NCBI RefSeq assembly: GCF_964204865.1
Contig: NC_135252.1
Location: 18,187,383 to 18,251,382, forward strand
Direction of reading: 5' to 3'
From: Styela clava
Taxonomy: Eukaryota > Chordata > Ascidiacea > Stolidobranchia > Styelidae
Length of the DNA stretch: 64,000 nucleotides
A model generated the notes under the pieces. That model was not told where the DNA came from, made no database searches, and was given only the letters and a program-made list of their open reading frames with translations. Shown one piece after another: positions 1 through 9,700 of this stretch (position 1 is its first letter; each line of letters begins with the position of its first letter). The position numbers were made by a program, and so were the translations under genes.

Positions 1-729
1 ATCTAAATTACCACAATAATATGAGGCTGTAACAGTAAATCTGCTATAATTCTTTACATTTGCTTTATGCTCGTTTACGGGAGACCGCAGCTTCGTTAGT
101 AATATAAATAACGATAACACAATTATTTGGTTCCCAATAAATGTAATTATACAAATTTTCTTTTATTCATTTTATAACGGATAAAAAATATACATCGTTA
201 GGCATTGATAAATCTTTCTTATTGAAACAAAAATATCGTAATTTAACGCCAGTCAACGTATTGAAGCATAAATGTTTCAAAATAAAGCTCCGCAATTTGG
301 TCATACTGATTTGTCCTATATCAATCATATTATTGTTGATAACTCATATTTGTTACTAGACCCAATTATGGTTGGTTAAAGTCGGTTATTCGTGCATAAA
401 ATGCGTTGAAACGCTGGCATAAGATTTTTAATACCTAACACATTGCTTATTATTGAAGTAACTCTACGTAGTCTGATGAAATATTGTGTATACATAATCA
501 AAAATGTCGTCAAATCCGTTGCGTGGGGTGTGATACATATATATACAATGTGGGATGTTTGGAGTTGAGTATGATTAGTAGTGGCATCATATAAGTATAC
601 TCTAGTTGGGCTATAAGAATTCTGATTTAAAGTTCTGTTATAAATAGCAATAAATATTGATTTCTTTTTGAATTACGTATGACAGTTTGGTCGTATTGTA
701 TTTTATAATGGCAATTTGACGCAACTAAG
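1..729 (+). promoter_or_regulatory. 5' flank of gene A with conserved block at 506-590
   Basis: No coding exon is seen in this stretch. Positions 506-590 match the flanks of genes B (15053-15140) and C (40291-40375). Shared words are GTCAAATCCGT, GCGTGGGGTGTGA and AGTAGTGGCA, in the same order and at a similar distance (about 140-155 bases) before the start codon. In B and C the block contains a TATA-like TATTATAAG; in A the same place reads TATGATTAG. The block may be the core promoter or 5' UTR. This is inference from conservation only; no transcription start can be read. Confidence 0.4.
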
Positions 730-3700
730 ATGCTTGGGCGCGATTGCTGGTTTGTTCTGTCAACATTTCTTGCAATATCAAATGCAGGTAAGAACAATTT
801 TCATTTGCATTTGTTTTTGTACGGTTAAAAATCATATCTAACAAGTTGTATGCATTATGCTATACCGCATTTTGCTGATTTTCTGGTATTCGTAGTTTCG
901 TTTTCGGTTGCATAGCATATAATGCAATTTTGGTAAAGTATGCATTTTCGATATTATTGAAATCCAAGGCGTCTAATGTTATTTTTTATTGTGCACAAAA
1001 ACTTATAATCTGCGCGATCAACAAAGAATATTTGGATTATTATTTTTTTTCCAGGACTTTGGAAGACAGTGGACAGGCCCTTCTACAAACTCACCTTCTA
1101 TACAACTGCCTCTACCTGGTCAGAAGCAAAATCTTTTTGTGCGAATAGAGGATCAAGTCTTGTTCAACTCGATGTTAGCTTTATACAAAACGACGTACTT
1201 AACACAGTCAGAAGGTAATGATTTATTTAACATATACTCTCACAGTCAACACGAAAATATAGGGGACTGACTCCAAAAGCTTTATCAAAGTTTAACAAAG
1301 TTCGTCTATTGGTATTTGTATTTTTTATTAATTGTACTGAAAAAATAAATACTCATAATGTGTCTATTAATTAATGCCTTGCTGGTAATCTGTAACGAAT
1401 ATAGAGAATGTAATGAATAATGCGTAATTAGTTGATTTGGAAGCGCAACAGCCTCTCGAATAAAGCTAAGTTTTCTATCATACACTCATTAAAATAGGTT
1501 TGCATTTATTGTCAACAATAAAAAAAATATTAATGTAATAATACGTTATATATATTTGAATTTTGTTCGTAACAAATGTTTTAGCTGTAGACAGTGCTAA
1601 AATAGGATAGGATTTACATATTTATCCCGGGGGAGAGGAAAGCCGATAAGACGGCTTATTCATATGGCGAACCACGGCCTCTCGTCCGGTTACCATTCCA
1701 AGTCGGGAATGGGATTAGTTTTACTGTATTGTTTGTTTTCGGAAGCATGGACTTGGTGATGGAGGAAGCCGTAACCGACCAGCGGTCACGTGAACCACCC
1801 AACGACGGCGAGGAGTCCAGCAATCCTCTCGCACATAACCATCCCTGCATGAGATTAGAACCTGCGAACCCACGCAGAGTAATTAGAGGTGCGGTGGCGA
1901 GCGTATTCCTAACGCTTTCACATACCATGCGCCACGTTTTAAACATAATGTTTCAGATGCGCCGTAAATCTCTTGTATAAACATATATACACACGTACGT
2001 TACGCAATAAAGCTGTTTTTAACAACGAAGAGAAAAAGGTACGATTAAGGAGTATAGTTAGGCGTAATATTGTGACAACAGGCCTTTAGCGGTCTTACTA
2101 CTTACTGAATACAGCGCGAAACACCGCAAAGAGCGCAAACAGCGCGAAACAGAGGGAAACAGCGCAAAACAGTGGGGAAACAGGGACCTCAAGAAAAATG
2201 TGCACCAAGATGGCGCACAACCTGAAAATAGTATGTGTGTGTGAGTGTGTGTAGCGGATTCAGGTTGTGCGACATATTGCTGCACATACTTCTGGAGCAC
2301 CAAAAAGGTAGATAAAATTTCGCATGATGACCTATAATCCGGTACATAACCTTGTAAATATACCGGAAATAGCGCCATAAAACCATGGACAGAGGCGCCG
2401 TGGTTCTTTCGTGGCAAGAGGTGGTAATGACTGGGTCTCCTGTTTTGCGCTATTTCCCTCCTGTTTTGCGCTCTTGCGGTGTTTCGCGCTGTATTCAGTA
2501 AGTAGTAAGACCCGGCCTTTAGTATCGGTCTTACTACTTACTGAATACAGCGCAAAACACCGCAAAGAGCGCAAAACAGCGCGAAACAGCGCAAAACAGA
2601 GGAAAACAGTGTGAAGCAGAAAAAAAATTTGCAATGAGTTCAGGGCACCTTGTTTTGAGTTGGAGTACCACGGCAGCAAATTAAAAACACAAACCAACGT
2701 ATGTAGCCAGTAATGCTGTAATGGCAGGTCTGCCCCTGCTGGTGACACATTCTGGGTACCATAATTTAGAACATTTTCCATATGGATATGGTTGGCTTTA
2801 GGGTTAGGGTTAGGTAAAAAGGGACCTCCAGAAGTATGTGCACCAAGATGGCGCACCGGAAATAGCGCCATAAAACCATGGACAGAGGCGCCGTTGTTCT
2901 TTCGTGGCAAGAGGTGGTAATGACTGGGTCTCCTGTTTTGCGCTGTTTCCCTCTGTTTTGCGCTGGTTTCCTTCTGTTTCGCGCTGTTTTCCTCTCTTTT
3001 GCGCTGTTTCGCGCTATTTTGCGCTGTTTCGCGCTCTTTTGCGCTGTTTCGCGCTCTTTTGCGCTCTTTGCGGTGTTTCGCGCTGTATTCAGTAAGTAGT
3101 AAGACCCCTTTAGTATCAATATCTACTCTACTCTACCCTCGATTCTAATTGGCCTTTGCTAATCAGCTGTTTGGCCTAGCGTCGCGTGATTTTACTCCAG
3201 GCTTCTTCGAGATTAGTACTTGCGTCACAGCAAGCGATTTTACGCTTCGCTTTTGTTGACAACGGTCATTTGAAGTTTGGATGAAAAAGGTGGTATTTAG
3301 GGGTCATTTTCAGCATGTTGCGGATTGATTTATAATAAATTTTTTAGGCTTTGGCAATTTAACTGGTTGTTCAATGGTTATTGGGAGATATTTGGAAAGT
3401 CTGGGCAATGGAAAATCCATGTTTCAAGCTGATAAATGACGATTTGGGGCTCCCGAAGTATGCGAACCAAGATGGCGGACATCGGAATGTAATATGTGTA
3501 CTAGGTTAGGGTTAGGCCATAATTTTAGGTATAAATACTACGGGAGGCTTTTGGCTAGTCTTCGAACTGATAATAGGACTAAAATGAGAAAACTTGGAAA
3601 AAAATTATCGCCTAACCCTAACCTGTTACCCATGTTACGTTCCGATGTCCGCCATCTTGGTTCGCATACTTCGGGAGCACCGACGATTTTCTATTTTTCC

Positions 3701-6700
3701 AGAAGTTCTGAACTTTTTAATTCAGTAGGGAAAAAATAGTAAATTTTACTAATTTTTGCTAAAAGTCTAGAATGAATGTCATAAAGTCCGTCCAAAAGCT
3801 AACGTTGATAATCGCCTGTTGTTTCTAAATCCAACAAGCCGTAAGTGGGTGACGTGGAGTAAGGAGAATAAATTTTAGGTACAATCAAAAGTCACCATGT
3901 AAATCGCAAAAAAACGGCTTGGCGTGGAGAAGCCAAGTGCAATTAACAATTTTGGCATGAAAAGGGTCAAAGATGCAATGCGCCACCTCTAATCATGCAA
4001 TGCGCCACGTTTGGCGCATGCGCCATAGGTTGGCCACCCCTGCCCTACACAGTAATTCGGCAGCAAAAACAGAAAAAACTATAAACTAGAAGCAATTTAG
4101 CCTGGGAGAAACTGCTTCAATTTAGGGCAAGTACAAAAAGCAAGTTTGTAACACATATCATGTTAACAACTACCTTCCTCAAACCGAACGTCTTTCATTT
4201 ATTGGAATAATTTAAATTCATCAAAATACAGCTAATCACTTCTGAATAACTTATAACGAAACACATATGTTGTAGTTCTGGTTCCACGAGTTTATATTGG
4301 ATTGGAGCAACAGATGAAGTCTCAGAAGGACATTGGAAATGGGTAGATGGATCTTCAGCGTCGATTACTTCCTGGTAAACAGTTTTCCTATACACATGAG
4401 GCGACTCCTTTTACACCATACATTTTCAATGTTTTGTTTATGTTGTTGCATTCATGTCGTAAATACGGATAAGACAATGTATACTGACTATTACTCTAAA
4501 AATACATTTTTATAGAAGTCTTTCGAATAATAAATTTATTCACAGGAGCTCGGATCCAAAAGAACCGAATGGGGGAAATGGAGAAAATTATCTCGCAATT
4601 GACATAAACGGAAAATCGTATGATTATGGTTCAGAAAACCGAAACCGAATTATATGCATGAAAGGTCAGCAAATCTATCAAGTCTAATTATTAAGTTCAA
4701 AATGATATACATTTAGGTTTTAAATGTTTGAAGTGCTCTAATTGGTTTTTTTAAGTCCTCTTTCGAGAGAAAAAAGTTTGTTGACCACCGGCTTAGCGTT
4801 TAATGCGGTAGACTTACCTGTGTTGACATGGCAGATTACAAATCTTGGGTTCAAATGTCATGTCTCGTACTAGGCCCCGGAGAAGTGAAATGGATTGATT
4901 ATTGTAAAGATTCCGGTCTTTTCAAATAATAGTAGCTCAATATAAAATTAGGATTATGTGCCCTGATATCCCAATTGTATTCTTTTGTATGGATACTGGG
5001 AGCAGTAGTAGTAAGATTACAACTTGTCAAGAGTGTCGACTTAAAAATTAAACATTATAAGAAAAACAAACCTATAAACGGTGTGGTTTTGCACACTCAT
5101 TCATGATGCAATATATTCAAAACTGTCCGTGAATTTCGTTCATCGGCATCGACAACACAACCACAAATTTATGGAAAAAATAGAATGTGTGGTTCAATTT
5201 TGGGTGAATTCAACACTTTTATTTTCCAGATTTATAAACTCATGCGATTGAACATAATAAGTCTAGCAATATATTATATATATATATGTTGTTTTAAGAG
5301 CAAAAACAGCAACCAACAACCATTCTTGCTTATATTTTTATTTTATTTGCAGTGTTCCCCAAAACAATTTTTGGGGATATATACAGACTGGAAGCAATTG
5401 GAAGACCTCCCATTAAAGTTACTTATGGAACAGCTCGTACAGTTTGCGCGAATATTGGATCGCGAGTTTTGACATTGTCATCGGTCACAAATAATATCAT
5501 CAAGAACCATCTAAATTCCGAGTAAGTAATTATCGAAAATGAAAATTGGTTGGTTCTGATAAAACTGAATATATTAATTTTCGAATACTTCATGATATTT
5601 AATCATTTCAGCACTGATGACAAGCTCTGGTTGAATCATAATTCCGACTCTAATTGCTATTCACTATCATTGAAAGATTACAAATCGCGAACCACACATT
5701 GTTATGAGCAGCATTACTACATCTGCGAACAAGGTATGATATGATGGAATTTATTCAAGTTATTGTTGCCAAAAAAAATAATTTACTTATTCTAGCAGTT
5801 TACTCTGCCATGCCCTGTCTCCTGAAGCTCAATAAAATACGATTTATATTCAAAATACATCACATATATTTGAGTACGCTACTAAAATTTCTTTGAAAAG
5901 TGATTTATTAAAAATAAAATCTCAGCTCATCCTTATATGCATTGCTATTTATTAAAATATTTTCAGCTGGACCGCATGATATGCAATTATCTTTAACTAA
6001 CTTCATTGCAACTTCCTATAATGGCACAAAAGAAATAACGTGCACGGTGTCTGGGTTTCCACCACCGACTGTTAAATGGACGAAAGGAAAAACTGCACTT
6101 CATTCAACATCAATAAATAACCAAGCTAAAGTCGGACAAAAATTGGTTTTGAATCTAAAACAATTGACAATTGAAGACGAAGGACAATACAAATGTTCTG
6201 CATCAAATACAGTTGGACAAAAGTTTTACGAGTTTTCACAAATTCTTAATGTAAAAGGTGAGTAGCTGCAAACAGTTGCGTTTATGGAGTAGGCTGGACA
6301 AGTTCATTTGGCATTACTTCGACGTAATTCGACGTAATTAATATCAAAGGTGAGAATAGGAAAGATGTTGTTCATGAATGTATGAATATAAAAATAAAAT
6401 TTTATATCAAGCAATTGGATTTGCTTTATTGAGAAATATTTATTTGTGAACCATTTATTTGTTCGTTGTTGCTCTACTACTCTTTATAATGAAATCTGTA
6501 ATGCTACTATGTGTTAAAAGATATACAAACATGTAACGGCTCTGGTGAACACAGGTTTTATCACATATTTTCAGTTCCAAGCAAACCATTGATTACAAAA
6601 ATTACTTCGTCACCTTGCAATTCCAATTTGTTGGTCATTTGGAAGCCACATGTTCGTGTAGTTGGAATCCAACACAGGTATCTAGCGCAAAAAATACGAC

Positions 6701-9700
6701 CAGGTGTTCCATTCCAGAAATAAACACATCTCACGTAAACTACCATTAAATATGGAAGAGACTGAATACCGTTTGGATTAGGCTGATATGTTGAATGCTA
6801 AATTTTCGGTATATTTTTGAATAATCTAATTTAAAATGATTACTAACAATAAAATATCATAATAATAAACAAAAACATTTAACATTTCTAGATACTAATG
6901 CATTATTCAAAATACTGAATTTAGCTAATCATTTTACTGGTGCTTGTAAGCGATTTAAATACGTCTATTTGTTGGCAGTTTGTTTTAAATCATCTATGAT
7001 TATAGGATCTCCGCTTTAGGGGTCATATGGTTGAAATTCTCAATAGGCGTTTTGCTGTTAATCTAATAATTGCGTTTCCCCGGCCGGATTGTTGTTTCCC
7101 TGGCATCGATGAAAAAACGCGACAAAATTTCAAAAATTGCTACCCCCCGCAGAAGTACATACTTAATTGAAAAATCTAATTAAATCTAATGCCGTTATAT
7201 CATAGATTTGAGATAATGGATCCTATCAACAGCAACAATTATAAAATTTACTCGACGACGCCGAATAATTTCTCCATGACGTCCAACGTGACAGGTCTGC
7301 AACCGTCGACATCTTATATAATTAAGGTATTTTTTTGGTATATATAGGATTTATAAATTTTAATTGGCCTAAATTCTCTCTGTTCAAACGACTATGGTCG
7401 TATGAAAAATTACCAATTTCGAGTTACCTGATACTAAACTTTCTTAGATTATGCCATGCTTAACAACTACGTCAACTTGCCTCAGTAAATATGCCGCAAG
7501 CACAAATGCAACCACTGAAGGTCCACCCGGTCCCGTTACAAAACCAAGTCTGAATATGACTAACTATGGCTCCTGCCATGTATCTTGGGCAACAGTAACG
7601 AACCCGAAATATATATCCGGTTTCAAGGTTTGTATACTGTCTACTGACGGTGTGAATGAGATAGCGCATTTGACAAGTGGATTTTTTATCACTTTGTGTT
7701 TAATTAAACGTAGAGACTATCATGTGACATGAAATCGTCATTTGTTTTAGAATTTCAAGTGGTTCAAGTTGATTTAATTTAATTATATCAGCATAAAACT
7801 CTTTGAAACTGAACTCCATCTTTAAGACATGTTTGATGCCGAAAAAAAGACAATAATGTTCTGTGAATTGTAAAAACAATTATACCTAAAAACTAATCAT
7901 TTCATTTTAACTCGTCATCAACTCAACAAAAGCCATAGTGTCGTCATACTATGAAGATGATTTTAAAATAAATGAAATATTTCTGCCATCTGAGAAAACC
8001 TCATATGTTCTTCCGAAGATTTACAATAGAAATTACAATGTCTCTATTCAAGCTAAAACTTGTGCAGGGTTTGGACCAGGGTCAGAGGCGGTGGGGGAAT
8101 GTGTTACCGATACTAATGGTAATTCAAAATTTTTCTTATTTTCTCTACGTTTCAGGTTTTCGTAATTTGATATCACAATCAAATATAATTATTTTCGATT
8201 ATGTATGGTATACATCATATACACAATATATATCTTTATTGCATTTCCGCTTAGATTTCATTTGTAATTGCCGGCCAGATGCAATTTTATTAAATACGTA
8301 GATTACGTTGTAAAAATAATACCACACTCGAATAGTCTATAGGCCAGGGTATTATCTCTTTATTTGAACGCAAAACGCATATTATGCTTACTGTATGAAT
8401 AAAAATGAAAAATTTATGTAATTCACAGCACCATCCAACATTCAGGCACCAACTGCCAGAGATGAAATGACTGAGTCTGGAATTATGGGATTTTCTTGTT
8501 AGCAACACAATAATATTTTGTCGGTGATATATATAACTAACCTCATACATCTAGACACAGACACACAGATCTCAAATACACACAAAAAAGTTTTTCCCTG
8601 TAAAGAACGAATTAAATACCTCTCACAATGCTACAATTTTATTTATTTTTACATTTATGTGGGAGATTTGAGTTCTTACATAGTTTGTTAAAAGCGGATT
8701 TAATAGAAGTTTTAGCAACCTTTAACTGACTGGTCAAATGTTCATCGGTCAATTGCCTTCTCCTTCTGCCTTTGGTGAGCTTCATTTTGAAGAAAAGTTA
8801 TCTTATAGTAACGATGGCACCGAGCGAAACGGCGAAAGATTTAACTAACCGACAAAAGCAAAAAATATATATATATATATTTACTAATAATAAGTAAAAA
8901 TACCATGATCTCTTTCAACGAAATAGTAAGTATATTTGTGAGCTTTCGTTAGATCATGGTCCAACTTCTTCGAACAATACAAGATATAACTTAATCAAAT
9001 AGCCATATTTGATATATTCGCTATTTGATTAAGTTATATCTTGTATTGTTTGAAGAAGTTAGACCATGATCTAACGAAAGCTCACAAATATACTTACTAT
9101 TTCGTTGAAAGAGATCATGTTATTTTTACTTATCACTTTAATACTATCTCGTTCAAGCATCCTTGTGGAGAGTACCACATACGGATCCGAAGGAGAAAGT
9201 AAACAAGGAGAAAGGACCTGCAGTTTAATACACAATATCCAAGTTCCCTTACTAATATTACTTATATAAATATATACGTATATAAAATCAAAATAAAATG
9301 TTCCCATTAACGCTTTTTATGTTTACAGTACCATCTATTTTACGAGCACCCACAACCGAAGAAAAGATAACTGACAATGGAACTTTAGTGATTTCAATTA
9401 ACGTTCCAGATGAAACCAATGGCCCTGTGAGGTATCTAGCTTATCCTAAATGTTTTCCTTGTTTAAAACAACTGTAGGTTTTGAACAATTCGAAAAATAA
9501 GAATTCACGAATAAAGCAACGCTATATTTTTAAAAAATAAAATGATAAATCATATATATTTTATTTATTTATTGCTCGTAGATTTACACGGGACATATTG
9601 AGCTTTGTCAAGAATTACATTCTTCTTAATTTAATAATTTTGACTTCTATCTCTTATATATTACAGTTGTTTATTCATCATTGTTCAAGGCAATATAGAA

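Larger units (their letters stand above)
1055..5733 (+). other. Gene A tandem C-type lectin-like domains (exons 2-6)
   Basis: CTLD1 is encoded by 1055-1214, 4276-4374 and 4546-4664. It shows an N-terminal LWKTVDRPFYKL start, an early Cys (SFCANRG), the core YWIGATDE (the WIG motif of CTLDs), an EPN tripeptide and the final Cys (IICMK). CTLD2 is encoded by 5353-5521 and 5612-5733. It has the four-Cys pattern (TVCANIGS, NCYSLSL, THCYEQ, YYICEQ) but no EPN or WIG. EPN is the mannose-type calcium-site motif in CTLDs; the matching WND-type site is not recognisable, so sugar binding is possible but unproved. Intron 2 (1215-4275) is inflated by repeats. Confidence 0.75.

Noticed and set aside
2796..2814. 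Telomere tract (TTAGGG run)
   Set aside because: Only about three units, inside a mobile-element region; too short for a telomere or a fusion site.
2332..3119. Long reading frames on both strands with repeated Phe/Ala/Leu or Lys/Gln/Arg runs
   Set aside because: They run through the GCGCAAAACA-type minisatellite, where every frame stays open by composition.
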